Source: Euryarchaeota archaeon UBA102 | Lineage (GTDB): Archaea > Thermoplasmatota > Poseidoniia > MGIII > CG-Epi1 | Assembly (NCBI GenBank): GCA_002509225.1 | Contig: DAHL01000011.1 | Coordinates: forward strand, 1 to 31,803 | Direction of reading: 5' to 3' | Length of the DNA: 31,803 bases | Shown: one piece after another, positions 16,730 to 25,381 of the stretch | How positions within the stretch are numbered: the first letter of the stretch is position 1 | Layout: each line of letters starts with the position of its first letter | Notes under the pieces: model-generated | Told to the model about the DNA's origin: nothing | The model's input: only the letters and a program-made list of their open reading frames with translations | Databases searched by the model: none | Position numbers and translations under genes: made by a program

Positions 16730-17866
16730 ATGAATAGATTAGACTATTACTTAGCTATAAATCACGGATACACACATGCAGTAATACTTGGAATACCTAT
16801 ATTGATTCTGGGATTGGCAGATGATGTTGATGAAACTACGCGCTTGATAAGTTGGTTTTCACTTGGAGGAATAATGTATGGATTCGGTGCCATTCCATCT
16901 GGATGGTTGGCGACTAGAAATGCATATGCTACATTGAATGGAGGATTGTTACTCATAATAATTGGATTGCTTTTAGCAGGGACGCTCGATGAAAAATATA
17001 TTGGGCCTGCATTTGTAATAATAGGAATGGGACTATCTGCATATCATCCGACAGGGATGGCAATATTGGCAGAGATCTATCCTGAAAATACCGGAAAAGC
17101 GATGGCAAGAAATGGTGTTGGAGGAAATATAGGGCAAGCAGCAGGGCCTGTGATTGCAGGGGCTTGGATTCTCCTAGGGCCTGAAAATGTGTTTATAATT
17201 TTTGCAATTCTCGGAGTACTTACTATGGCATCTGGAATTGGTACTGTACCCTCATTAACAAAAGCGAAAGCCGGTGATTTGAAATCGATACTCGCTCTAT
17301 TTACAACTGCAATAATATTACTTCAGATAACGAATGTTCTGAGTGGATTGGCGTTTCGAGGCGTAGTGGTGATGAGTCCTGACGAGATAGATTTTTTCCT
17401 ACAAAAAACTCCAGAAGAAGCGGCTAAAATATCTGCTATAATGATAAGTTTAGCAACGATAGCAGGTATATTCGGAAATATAGCAGTTAGTAATATAATA
17501 GATAAACGTGGACCGCCGTATGTGATGTTTGTAACCAGTCTCTTTGTTCTTATTGGGGTGCTGATTTTTTCTATGGCCCTTACAGAAAGAATATCGGGTG
17601 GACTGAGTGTGATAGCACTCGGTATGATTATTTTTGGAATGGCAACTTATGGTTTTCAACCGGCATCGAATACATATCTTGCACAACAGACAGAAGTCGG
17701 TGGTAGAGCTACCCTTTATGGGGTAACTTTTGCACTCAGATTTGGACTCTCCTTCGGTGCACCATTAATGATTGTTCTTCTGAAAGATATAGAAGGAACG
17801 ATGATAATGATTGGATTCTCTATTCTAGCCTTGATTGCCTCTATTGCAATATTCAGAATAAAATAA
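16730..17866 (+). CDS. MFS transporter, fosmidomycin-resistance-like subgroup
   Basis: 378 residues with about 11-12 predicted membrane helices. Segments FGAIPSGWLATR (the loop 2-3 region), GMGLSAYHPTGMAILAE and NGVGGNIGQAAGPVIAGAW resemble the Fsr-type branch of the major facilitator superfamily, which exports small compounds. It starts at ATG 9 nt after the glycosyltransferase stop, so they are co-transcribed. The stop is separated from the convergent next gene by one base. Substrate unknown; a role with the glycosyltransferase is only suggested by position. Confidence 0.87.
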   Translation: MNRLDYYLAINHGYTHAVILGIPILILGLADDVDETTRLISWFSLGGIMYGFGAIPSGWLATRNAYATLNGGLLLIIIGLLLAGTLDEKYIGPAFVIIGMGLSAYHPTGMAILAEIYPENTGKAMARNGVGGNIGQAAGPVIAGAWILLGPENVFIIFAILGVLTMASGIGTVPSLTKAKAGDLKSILALFTTAIILLQITNVLSGLAFRGVVVMSPDEIDFFLQKTPEEAAKISAIMISLATIAGIFGNIAVSNIIDKRGPPYVMFVTSLFVLIGVLIFSMALTERISGGLSVIALGMIIFGMATYGFQPASNTYLAQQTEVGGRATLYGVTFALRFGLSFGAPLMIVLLKDIEGTMIMIGFSILALIASIAIFRIK

Positions 17867-17867
17867 A

Positions 17868-18950
17868 TCAGTCTCGCTCTAAGAAGAACCAATCCCAATA
17901 TGAACGTCCGTCATACTCATTGTTATCCAATTCGGAAGCACAGTTTGTATTGGAAAGTGTTGAACAAGAATCGTTTGCAAACGTGTTTGTGAAATGTATC
18001 TTTATACTGAAATCGGAGTCTTGATTCTGACGTAAATCGTCGGCTACTAGATCTATTGTATAATCTTCTCCAATGCCATTGTATACTTGACTATCACCAT
18101 CTACACTCCATGAGTATGAATCCCTAGATATGTTGAAATAAATACGCTGCGCAAGATATTGTTCATTGTCCCAATTCGATGGGCGAGATTCTGTGGGGCC
18201 ACATTGCGGATTATCGTCATTCCAATAACAGGAATCCCATTTGTGTTCATCATAATTATCATCACTATTATGATCGGTGTAGAAGATATCCATATAGCCG
18301 AAACCGAGTGGACTGACTCTTGGAGCTAAAGAATTTGAAGCATCAGAAGTGAAACGTAGAGTTACTTGCGGAACATCATTGTTGGTCATTTGATATTCTG
18401 GATCCCCATAACTACCGCCATGATAATTCATGACACCTTCTACGAATTGTCCGTTTCTAGCTACGAAAACTTCAGCAGAATCTGAGTTACCGCCAACGGA
18501 TACTTTTACTTTGTAATTACCATTATTAACGAAAAAATCATCTATTTCGACTTTTGCCTTTGAACCCTCTCCCGAACGTGCTTCTTCATAAGCGAAACTG
18601 CCAGTAGTTCTAACTTTTCCATCATATGATACTTCGTAATCGACTTGATCAACAGAACGCCAGCCTAGTGTTGGTGCTGTGATATATACTTTGAGAACCA
18701 ATTCATCATCTAGAGTTCCAAAATCGTCTGGATTGCTGGAACCTAATGGAATGATTTCGAGATTTATCTGTCCAATACCTGGATAGAAACCGATACTGCT
18801 AGAAACTAGTGATATGACTAAAAAGAGGACAAAAAATAGAGAACCGCCTACTTTGACATTTTTGGAAGGATAACCCAATATCAAATCGGTACTTTCATCC
18901 TCATCTGTATCAGTGAATTCAGCATCCTGCACGAAATCATCATCACTCAT
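17868..18950 (-). CDS. Single-pass membrane protein with a beta-rich outer domain, function unknown
   Basis: 360 residues that I do not assign to a known family. The N-terminal 35 residues are strongly acidic (DDDFVQDAEFTDTDEDEST) with no signal-peptide charge pattern. One hydrophobic helix follows (SLFFVLFLVISLVSSSIGF, about 37-55), then about 300 residues rich in Asn, Asp, Ser and Tyr with beta-strand-like alternation. Cysteines cluster in CYWNDDNPQC and near the C-terminus (CSTLSNTNC), suggesting disulfides outside the cell. An N-in, C-out topology is inferred. A TATA-like box is centred about 27 bp before the ATG. It may be a lineage-specific surface protein. Confidence 0.75.
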   Translation of the reverse strand: MSDDDFVQDAEFTDTDEDESTDLILGYPSKNVKVGGSLFFVLFLVISLVSSSIGFYPGIGQINLEIIPLGSSNPDDFGTLDDELVLKVYITAPTLGWRSVDQVDYEVSYDGKVRTTGSFAYEEARSGEGSKAKVEIDDFFVNNGNYKVKVSVGGNSDSAEVFVARNGQFVEGVMNYHGGSYGDPEYQMTNNDVPQVTLRFTSDASNSLAPRVSPLGFGYMDIFYTDHNSDDNYDEHKWDSCYWNDDNPQCGPTESRPSNWDNEQYLAQRIYFNISRDSYSWSVDGDSQVYNGIGEDYTIDLVADDLRQNQDSDFSIKIHFTNTFANDSCSTLSNTNCASELDNNEYDGRSYWDWFFLERD

Positions 18951-18973
18951 TATTTATTTTGATGAGAGTGTGG

Positions 18974-18981
18974 TTATTATA
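18974..18981 (-). promoter_or_regulatory. TATA-like box of the membrane-anchored unknown
   Basis: TATAATAA on the minus strand is centred about 27 bp from the ATG at 18950. Confidence 0.55.
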
Positions 18982-19003
18982 CCTTGCGTAAAAGAAATAA
19001 TCT

Positions 19004-19195
19004 CTAAAGTTGTTCTCTCTTGCGATAACGGGTTGCGTAACCTGTAATTCTATTACGCATCACAATACTAGAGACATCGGTGAGCTCGGCTACAATTGAT
19101 TTGTTATGTTCGAAATCATCCGTAAATCGATCTGGATATTTCTCAATGAGCTCTATTGCGACTCGTTTGATGTAGGTCGGTCTGACATTTCCCAT
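19004..19195 (-). CDS. rps17e: Small-subunit ribosomal protein S17e
   Basis: 63 residues beginning [21 protein letters not shown] and continuing [17 protein letters not shown], then [14 protein letters not shown]. This is the archaeal/eukaryotic S17e of the 30S subunit, which has no bacterial counterpart and so marks the window as archaeal. I start at ATG 19195; a frame reading from 19279 adds 28 residues that match no S17e and runs across the TATA-like box. The box centred near 19222 is about 27 bp from this ATG, so the mRNA is probably leaderless. Confidence 0.95.
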   Translation of the reverse strand: MGNVRPTYIKRVAIELIEKYPDRFTDDFEHNKSIVAELTDVSSIVMRNRITGYATRYRKREQL

Positions 19196-19218
19196 ATTAT
19201 GGCTCGAAAAAGGAGATG

Positions 19219-19227
19219 TATATATAA
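19219..19227 (-). promoter_or_regulatory. TATA-like box of rps17e
   Basis: TATATATAA-type element about 27 bp upstream of the S17e ATG at 19195, consistent with leaderless initiation and with the shortened start. Confidence 0.6.
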
Positions 19228-19243
19228 TCAACGTAGCAAAATG

Positions 19244-19251
19244 CATATAAT
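19244..19251 (+). promoter_or_regulatory. TATA-like box of the PRC-barrel gene
   Basis: CATATAAT is centred about 23 bp upstream of ATG 19271. Confidence 0.55.
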
Positions 19252-19270
19252 CTGAACTTTGTGCACAAAT

Positions 19271-19543
19271 ATGCTTCATGAAGCCTCAAGAATCCGGAAA
19301 TTAGCGGTTTTCACTAGAGAGGGAACTCGTTTAGGAATGGTACACGATGTGCTATTCGATACAGCTACACGCAGAGTCTCTGCACTTTACATTACAGGAA
19401 CGAATAAGAGAAAGGTACCGAACGGAACCAACATAATCATACCATATAGATGGGTTCAAGACATCAATGATGTAGTTATCTTGAAATATTTTCCAGATGA
19501 TTTGGAAGAAGAAGAACCTGATGATGAGATAGAGTTCGAGTAG
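19271..19543 (+). CDS. PRC-barrel domain protein
   Basis: 90 residues from ATG 19271; a TTG at 19259 is possible but has poor spacing from the box. The core [34 protein letters not shown] is the two-strand repeat of PRC-barrel proteins, followed by [18 protein letters not shown] and a very acidic tail ([12 protein letters not shown]). Small archaeal PRC-barrel proteins are adaptors; some (CdpB) connect SepF with the FtsZ division machinery in haloarchaea, while others are linked to RNA or photosynthetic complexes. Function here is open. It diverges from rps17e and is followed 27 nt later by the tRNA. Confidence 0.85.
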   Translation: MLHEASRIRKLAVFTREGTRLGMVHDVLFDTATRRVSALYITGTNKRKVPNGTNIIIPYRWVQDINDVVILKYFPDDLEEEEPDDEIEFE

Positions 19544-19570
19544 GTATCTAATTAGAATAACAAAATCTAT

Positions 19571-19646
19571 GGGCCTGTGGGGTAGTTTGGCATCCTTGTG
19601 GCTTTGGGAGCCATAGACTCCGGTTCAAATCCGGGCAGGCCCACCA
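19571..19646 (+). tRNA. tRNA-Pro (anticodon TGG), CCA encoded
   Basis: The acceptor stem pairs GGGCCTG with CAGGCCC. The anticodon arm is GTGGC / TTTGGGA / GCCAT with anticodon TGG, and the T arm is TCCGG / TTCAAAT / CCGGG. The discriminator A and the terminal CCA are in the DNA. No intron is seen. It lies 5 nt from the end of the convergent exporter gene. Confidence 0.95.
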
Positions 19647-19651
19647 TTGAT

Positions 19652-20785
19652 TTATCCCCAAAAGAGGAAAATATAAGATATTATTAGAGCTGGAATGGCA
19701 CTGTATAATGTAGCTATAATCGCCATTCGAGGAGTTAGAGCGATAGCTGGAAAAAGAGCATCACCGTCATTAGAGATAGCATTTCCGATTAAAGCAGCGA
19801 ATGGAATTATTCCATTAAGATAAAGCGTTGTGACTAAAATCTGAGGGCCGCAACCTGGAACGAATCCTACCAGAATTGCTAAGAGAGGAACAACAATCCA
19901 AGCCGCATCTGCGAGGCTGACTAGATTTAAATCGAAAAAGGCGAAAGCATACTCATATGCTAGATAGGCTGTGATAACCCAAGCAGTTACGAATGAAGTT
20001 TCCTCAGTAGCGCGAGTGAATGGATGATCTTTGTGAACTGTTACAGCACTGACCGGTGAGATGGCCCAGACACCTACAGAGAGTGCAGCACCGCCTAGAC
20101 CGATTGCTAGAACGATGGTACCTAATGAATGTAAATCGTATTGTAGGAGTTGCATGGAACCTAAAATAAGGCCTGGAAAGGCGATGAGCATGTAGATTTT
20201 ATCTCGATTACGTAACCTTCCGATTATTCTATGTCCCAAGAATTTAACATCGGAACTGTAGAGATCTCCCCGATGGAATCTATCCACCAACCAACCACAG
20301 ATAACTGCTGCAGTGATTGAGATGGCCATCACTTTCACGTAAGTTGTGGGCTCTTTTGCGAGAAGAAGGAAAGCAGCATCACCCATAGTTCCAATCAAAG
20401 CAGCGACCATCGCACCGAGAGTGATGTTTCCACGAGCGAAAGCAGTGATGACGACTACTGCACCCCCGCAACCGGGAAGAGCACCTAGACAACTAGCGGT
20501 TGGGACTTGCCATACACCACCTTTCTCCATAACCTTACCGACATCGATGTTGAAAAAGCGTTCCAGACCGAAAAAGAAGAGAAGAGTAGCAGCGACGAAA
20601 ACGGAAACTTGAGTATAGGCATCGAAGATTGAAAGACGAGTGACCTCACCCAGTTCACCGGGATAGATAGCTGCGATGAAGAGTAATCCTGTAGCGATTA
20701 TACGGCGATAACGTTCCTTGAATAGATTCTCTGTATCACCTATATCTAAATCTAATGAAGTTTTTTTTGAGGTTATTGGATTCAC
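19652..20785 (-). CDS. ArsP_2-type 10-TM metal exporter, probable manganese exporter
   Basis: 377 residues, about 10 hydrophobic helices, of the putative 10-TM heavy-metal exporter family (ArsP_2, PF11449), also called putative manganese transporter. Two copies of the PGCG motif (CLGALPGCGGAVV at about 100-111 and VGFVPGCGPQIL at about 307-317) and two GDA motifs (GTMGDAAF, SNDGDALF) show a twofold repeat. Its ATG overlaps the stop of the DtxR-like regulator as ATGA, so the two are co-translated and share the operator. Metal specificity is inferred from the regulator. Arsenic or another metal remains possible. Confidence 0.85.
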   Translation of the reverse strand: MNPITSKKTSLDLDIGDTENLFKERYRRIIATGLLFIAAIYPGELGEVTRLSIFDAYTQVSVFVAATLLFFFGLERFFNIDVGKVMEKGGVWQVPTASCLGALPGCGGAVVVITAFARGNITLGAMVAALIGTMGDAAFLLLAKEPTTYVKVMAISITAAVICGWLVDRFHRGDLYSSDVKFLGHRIIGRLRNRDKIYMLIAFPGLILGSMQLLQYDLHSLGTIVLAIGLGGAALSVGVWAISPVSAVTVHKDHPFTRATEETSFVTAWVITAYLAYEYAFAFFDLNLVSLADAAWIVVPLLAILVGFVPGCGPQILVTTLYLNGIIPFAALIGNAISNDGDALFPAIALTPRMAIIATLYSAIPALIISYIFLFWG

Positions 20786-21438
20786 GAATCATCCTCCAAA
20801 GAGACGTGAACTTCGTTCGCCACTGATGATGCAATCTGTACTGTTTTGCCATTCAGATTGGCCGTTAATCCGCCATCGAAAGAGTCTCTTGAAATCAGTT
20901 CTAATTGAGTGTCGGGGAAAATTTCATTCCGCTCCAACCAGGCCAGCATCTCCGGATTGCGATCCGGTACCTGACTGATTATTAATCTCTGATTCAGAGG
21001 AGATTCGCTGAGTAGTAAATCTGTATCTGTAGGTAACTGACCATCTGGACCTGGAATTGGATGACCATGTGGATCTTTTGTTGGGTTTCCAAGATAGGTT
21101 GCGATTGCATCCTCTAAATCGGCAGAGAGAGCGTGTTCGAGTCGTTCGGCTTCATCATGAAGTTGTTCGCGACCCAGATTGAGTGTCTGAGCTAGAAAGG
21201 TCTCCAGAAGACGGTGGCGGCGGACAACAGAGAGCGCTTTGAGTTGACCTTCGGGAGTCAGTGAAGCGCCCTTGTAAGGGATATGACTGACCAGTCCGCG
21301 TGCAGTGAGACGTTGTAACATCTTGGTCGCTGAGGCCGGTGCAACGTTCAGATGTTGAGCTAAATCCTGAGTCGCTACATCGTCGGGACCGAGCTCCCAA
21401 ATCGACTTGAGATAGTTCTCAACTGCAACTGAATCCAT
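20782..21438 (-). CDS. DtxR/MntR-family metal-dependent transcription regulator
   Basis: 218 residues. The winged helix (about 1-65) includes TQDLAQHLNVAPASATKMLQRL. The dimerisation and metal domain has ligand-type residues H75, E79, H94, E98, E101 and H102. E98 occupies the place of DtxR Cys102, as in manganese-sensing MntR; position 8, matching MntR Asp8 or DtxR Met10, is Asn. A GNPTKDPHGHPIPG segment and a C-terminal FeoA/SH3-like domain follow, as in long DtxR-type members. The regulator leads the exporter operon and the palindromes upstream imply self-regulation. Manganese preference is inference. Confidence 0.93.
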   Translation of the reverse strand: MDSVAVENYLKSIWELGPDDVATQDLAQHLNVAPASATKMLQRLTARGLVSHIPYKGASLTPEGQLKALSVVRRHRLLETFLAQTLNLGREQLHDEAERLEHALSADLEDAIATYLGNPTKDPHGHPIPGPDGQLPTDTDLLLSESPLNQRLIISQVPDRNPEMLAWLERNEIFPDTQLELISRDSFDGGLTANLNGKTVQIASSVANEVHVSLEDDS

Positions 21439-21446
21439 AAGGATGG

Positions 21447-21462
21447 TTTAGAATAGGCTAAT
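21447..21462. promoter_or_regulatory. Second, imperfect DtxR-like operator, proximal site
   Basis: TTTAGAATAGGCTAAT matches the distal palindrome at 12 of 16 positions and begins 22 bp from it, about two helical turns. It covers the TATA-like box edge and the predicted start region. Confidence 0.55.
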
Positions 21463-21467
21463 AAAAA
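21459..21467 (-). promoter_or_regulatory. TATA-like box of the regulator-exporter operon
   Basis: TTTTTATTA on the minus strand, centred 25 bp from the ATG at 21438. It lies between the two palindromic operators and overlaps the edge of one. Confidence 0.5.
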
Positions 21468-21468
21468 G

Positions 21469-21484
21469 TTTAGCCTTGGCTAAA
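21469..21484. promoter_or_regulatory. Palindromic DtxR-like operator, distal site
   Basis: A perfect inverted repeat TTTAGCC-TT-GGCTAAA of 16 bp, resembling DtxR/MDR1-type boxes (TTAGG/TTAGCC-rich palindromes). It sits just upstream of the TATA-like box. Confidence 0.65.
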
Positions 21485-21503
21485 ATAAATAATGATTCAG
21501 TAA

Positions 21504-24071
21504 TTAATTCGGAGCGTGAGCAACCCAAGCCTCTTCAGCTTGGAGTGCTTTAACTTTCTGTGGTTGTATCTTTCTATAAACTTCACTGAAAGGCCTTTGA
21601 ATACCATCAACCTCTAGAAGCTTTTCAAGTGGTATGCCGAATTCAATCTCATTTTGACGTAGAAGGGGCTCTATCTCAGCCCAATCTGCATCAGTCAATT
21701 CTGCAAATTCGCCGCCATTGAGTTGATCTTCTGTTACCAATTCCTGAGAATCACGAACATAAATCGCACCACCTGAAGCCAAAGAGAATAGATTTCCCCC
21801 TGGATATGGAGTTGGTAAATCTTGAAGAATACCCTTTTCATCGAATTCAATACCGTTCAAAATAATGAAACCGCCATCATTCAGCGGATCGCCGGCCATG
21901 AATGATTCTGCAAGATAATCTAAACTCGTACCGTTTATCACTACTCGTGGCCTACCTACTGAATTAATCAAAGGCCTTCCTGCCGCATTACCGAGAATGA
22001 AACAATTACCTCCTTTTGCACCATACATGAAAGTTTGACCTACATCTCCATGAACTACTAAAGTTCCTGATTTCAATATCTGACCGAGTTGATCCTGACC
22101 ATTTCCGTGTACAACTAAACGTGCACCATCCATGCCGGATGCTAAATAATCTCCAGAAGAGCCGTAAACATCTATAGAAACGTGTTCACTTTCCGGACCG
22201 AATCCGTTAGCTATGAAGCGATGACCTTTACAATTATATATTAAGAAATTATACCAACCTTCAGAAGTTAATCTAACTAATTCTAGTGCTAAAGAAGAAG
22301 GGCCTTCTATTTCATAATCATCAGCATTTATTGTGACTTTTCTTGTATCTGGACTATCATCACCTAATGATTTATTGTACACATAAGAATCACATGATTT
22401 AGTAACAATTGAAGAAAAGAGTTCATCTATACATGAATCACAGAGTGATAGCAGACTACTTCTTCTAATGTTACCTGTAGGATATACCCTATCTATCATT
22501 TTACTTAAGAGTAAGATAGCTTCTTCTCTATTGTCACTCGCCCAATCACCTATCTCTTTAATGAAACCTTTAAGATGATTGTAATCCCAATCCAATATAG
22601 AAGCGGTAAAGGTATCGAATATTTCATGATGCGAAGTGTAATCTGATAGTGAGATGCCTGAATAAGTGGCATCTTGAACTTGTGAAGTGTGTGAAATTGG
22701 TAAATCTTTCGTTGAAATCTGTTCTCCGAATTTATTATTACAGATTAATTCTTTCCCATCTTCACCGTCTATAACTGAGAAAATGAAAGCGCCGCCATCG
22801 GTATGACTTCCTCCTCTGGCATTCCAATATTTATCAGCCCTGGGCCAGAAACGTTGGTCTTCTTCAGAAAGACTAGAAAGGGCTGCGTCGATAACCTGTT
22901 TTTCAGAAGCAGAAAAGACGATACTTTCCTCGCCTTCTTGAATAGCAAAAACCTGCGGTCTCAACATGCTAGTATCTGTAATACCTATTAATCTTGAAGC
23001 CTCCGGAAGAGATTGTGCTATGATAAAGAACCAAGGACCATCAGGTGAACCATGTATGTGAGTTGTTTGGATTTGATGATAAATATCCTGTTTCTCTTTA
23101 GGAAGTAAAATGAAATCTCTTTCAGTAGTTGGAGCCAAAGATTCGATAACCAACTCCAATGGATAACCATACAATCTATGGTGTAAATCGAATACTTGGG
23201 CCGATACTTCTGTATCTGTTTGAAAAAGAGGGAATAAATTTCTCTGTTCTAAATAATCGCAAACAGCTTCGTAATTTGCAAAATCGCCATTGTGAACTAA
23301 CGCTTCATTGAGACCGATAAATGGATGAGCACCGCCTGGGTGCCACACCTTACCTTTTGTTGGATACCTATGATGTCCAATCCAGATATGGGCTTTTAGA
23401 TCTTCCAATTTATAATATCTTATTACATCATCAGCATAACCCACCATTTTCAGTACGAGTAGATTTCGACCATGGCTGAGTATGAAAGCTAGAGTGCCAC
23501 GCTCTCCAGCATAAAACTCTGTATTGATTTTGAAAGAAACTTGGAATACGAATTCATCTTCCATCTCTCGTTCAGTAGGAGGTACTCCATGCGGTGGTAG
23601 GAAACTGTTACTCAGTTCAGCCAACATTGTTTCGCGAGGCCTAACAAAATAAACTACAGCATCAGGAGGTCTGACATCTAAACCATCTATTGATGTGTAA
23701 TCATCTATAACCCCTATTTCATGAATATGGTCAATAAAATAATTCTCTTCTAGAATCGCTTCTATCTCTTTTCTAACTGAGATATCGAGATAAGCTATTG
23801 CTAATAAATAATCATTCTCCAAAATATCTTTAGTTACTCCAAACTGTGATGGATCTAAATCGACAGCTGCGATTCCTCCACCTTTTCCGTTACCACGGTT
23901 TCGCATTTGAGATAATGATTGTAATAGATGTTTGCCGTCAACTTGAACTGTGGAAGCGAAGCCGATAACTCCACAACCACCTTCGGCTGCCCTTTCAGTA
24001 GGACATTCCGAAGAACTCTTCATATGTGAACGGCTGTCCGTAACTGAACTAATCCATTCTGAACGATTCAA
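21504..24071 (-). CDS. Glutamate synthase subunit: glutamine amidotransferase plus GXGXG domain
   Basis: 855 residues. It should release ammonia from glutamine for 2-oxoglutarate amination. The N-terminal class II amidotransferase has the nucleophile in EGGCGVIGFAS (C33 from this start), RGNGKGGGIA, GHHRYPTKG, LVHNGDFANYE and TDTEVSAQVF. The C-terminal third is the GXGXG helix domain of GltB, with SGMDGARLVVHGNGQDQLG and GTLVVHGDVGQTFMYGAKGG. The central FMN domain of bacterial GltB is absent and supplied by the preceding gene. I use TTG at 24071, overlapping the prior stop and 9 nt after GAGG; ATG at 24023 would give a shorter propeptide. Maturation to expose Cys is expected. Confidence 0.9.
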   Translation of the reverse strand: MNRSEWISSVTDSRSHMKSSSECPTERAAEGGCGVIGFASTVQVDGKHLLQSLSQMRNRGNGKGGGIAAVDLDPSQFGVTKDILENDYLLAIAYLDISVRKEIEAILEENYFIDHIHEIGVIDDYTSIDGLDVRPPDAVVYFVRPRETMLAELSNSFLPPHGVPPTEREMEDEFVFQVSFKINTEFYAGERGTLAFILSHGRNLLVLKMVGYADDVIRYYKLEDLKAHIWIGHHRYPTKGKVWHPGGAHPFIGLNEALVHNGDFANYEAVCDYLEQRNLFPLFQTDTEVSAQVFDLHHRLYGYPLELVIESLAPTTERDFILLPKEKQDIYHQIQTTHIHGSPDGPWFFIIAQSLPEASRLIGITDTSMLRPQVFAIQEGEESIVFSASEKQVIDAALSSLSEEDQRFWPRADKYWNARGGSHTDGGAFIFSVIDGEDGKELICNNKFGEQISTKDLPISHTSQVQDATYSGISLSDYTSHHEIFDTFTASILDWDYNHLKGFIKEIGDWASDNREEAILLLSKMIDRVYPTGNIRRSSLLSLCDSCIDELFSSIVTKSCDSYVYNKSLGDDSPDTRKVTINADDYEIEGPSSLALELVRLTSEGWYNFLIYNCKGHRFIANGFGPESEHVSIDVYGSSGDYLASGMDGARLVVHGNGQDQLGQILKSGTLVVHGDVGQTFMYGAKGGNCFILGNAAGRPLINSVGRPRVVINGTSLDYLAESFMAGDPLNDGGFIILNGIEFDEKGILQDLPTPYPGGNLFSLASGGAIYVRDSQELVTEDQLNGGEFAELTDADWAEIEPLLRQNEIEFGIPLEKLLEVDGIQRPFSEVYRKIQPQKVKALQAEEAWVAHAPN

Positions 24072-25381
24072 ACTTCAAAACCTCTTGGTAGATAACGTAG
24101 AAGATCCTTTCTTCCTCTTAAATCTGAAACATTATCTAATCCTAGTTTTCTAAGAATTTCTCTAAGTTGCCACTGAACAGAAGAATAAAAATTGACGATT
24201 CGTTGAGAACCCCAATCTGGATGAATCCATTCTTTTAATTCCGGATCTGTAGTTGTTAAACCGAATGGACAACCGCGTCCTCTTTCACAATTAGAACAAC
24301 GAGTACACCCCATTGATACTAATTCTGAAGTGCCTAAAACACAACCATCAGCACCTAAAGCAATTGCCTTAGCTACATCATGAGCTGTTCGAATTCCACC
24401 ACTAGCTATTAGTGTGACTTCATCTCTAATACCTTCAGAGACTAGATGCTTGTGAACTTTTGGAACTGCTAATTCGATAGGCATAGCTATGTTCTTCTTT
24501 GCTATCTCAGGAGCTGCACCAGTACCACCATAAGAACCGTCGAGATGTATGACGTGTGCACCAGCATAATATGAACCAACTGCGACCATGTCGACATCCG
24601 TTGGTGTTGAGACTTTTACTGAAATCAATGCATCAGGATTGATAATCATCGCCCAATCTAAGTGTTTCTTATGATCTTCAACTGAATAAACAGAATGAAA
24701 TGGGAATGGAGAAAAGAGAGAAACCCAAGGAACTGATTCTCGCATGTTGGCAACAGCTGTAGTAGACTTATCGCCGAGTAAATGCCCTCCTAAACCCGGC
24801 TTTGCACCTTGAGCATATTTGAACTCCACCATTGGTGAATTCTTTATTGTTTCTTCGCGAACGCCAAAAAGCCCAGTGGCGATTTGAGTTATGACATTAT
24901 CCTTGTATGGTAACAACCCATCGGGATAACCTCCTTCGCCCGTACAAGTGAGTGTGCCAAATTCAGAAGCTGCACGAGCACGAGAAACCATGACCTCTTC
25001 AGATACGGAACCATAAGACATACCTCCTCCGTAAACGGGAATAGAAAGTTTCAATTTTCTTCTAGTTGGATCTCGGCGATTTAGAATCATTGAAGTAGAG
25101 ATAGAATCGTCATTATTGAGCCATTTATTTTCTGGTAGAAACTTGAAGTCGAGCTTATCAAAGCCGCCGCCAGAATGACCGACTTGGTGTTCTAAATCCT
25201 CTGGGGGAAGGCCTGTTTCAGCAGCATACCAAGTTGAAAGAATAAGTTCAGGAGTCCAACGGGCATCGCCTAGTGCTGGAGGAATTTCTTCAATACCATG
25301 AGAACGATCGTGGAATCCATTATGTAAATAATGAGTTACTTTCTCTACCACTGCAGGGCTGGGACTTTTACTCGTAGCCAT
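24068..25381 (-). CDS. Glutamate synthase FMN/iron-sulfur domain subunit
   Basis: 437 residues, the synthase barrel of GltB as a separate protein. It binds FMN and turns 2-oxoglutarate plus ammonia into glutamate. Seen are IPVYGGGMSYGSVSEEV, QGAKPGLGGHLLGDK, STPTDVDMVAVGSYYAGA, DGSYGGTGAAP and the phosphate-binding IASGGIRTAHDVAKAIALGA. A cysteine cluster at C359, C362, C365 and C371 (CxxCxxCx5CP) should hold an iron-sulfur centre. It overlaps both neighbours (14 nt upstream, 4 nt downstream), so the three genes are one translational unit. No GltD-type NAD(P)H subunit lies in the window, so reduced ferredoxin is a likely donor. Confidence 0.93.
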   Translation of the reverse strand: MATSKSPSPAVVEKVTHYLHNGFHDRSHGIEEIPPALGDARWTPELILSTWYAAETGLPPEDLEHQVGHSGGGFDKLDFKFLPENKWLNNDDSISTSMILNRRDPTRRKLKLSIPVYGGGMSYGSVSEEVMVSRARAASEFGTLTCTGEGGYPDGLLPYKDNVITQIATGLFGVREETIKNSPMVEFKYAQGAKPGLGGHLLGDKSTTAVANMRESVPWVSLFSPFPFHSVYSVEDHKKHLDWAMIINPDALISVKVSTPTDVDMVAVGSYYAGAHVIHLDGSYGGTGAAPEIAKKNIAMPIELAVPKVHKHLVSEGIRDEVTLIASGGIRTAHDVAKAIALGADGCVLGTSELVSMGCTRCSNCERGRGCPFGLTTTDPELKEWIHPDWGSQRIVNFYSSVQWQLREILRKLGLDNVSDLRGRKDLLRYLPRGFEV

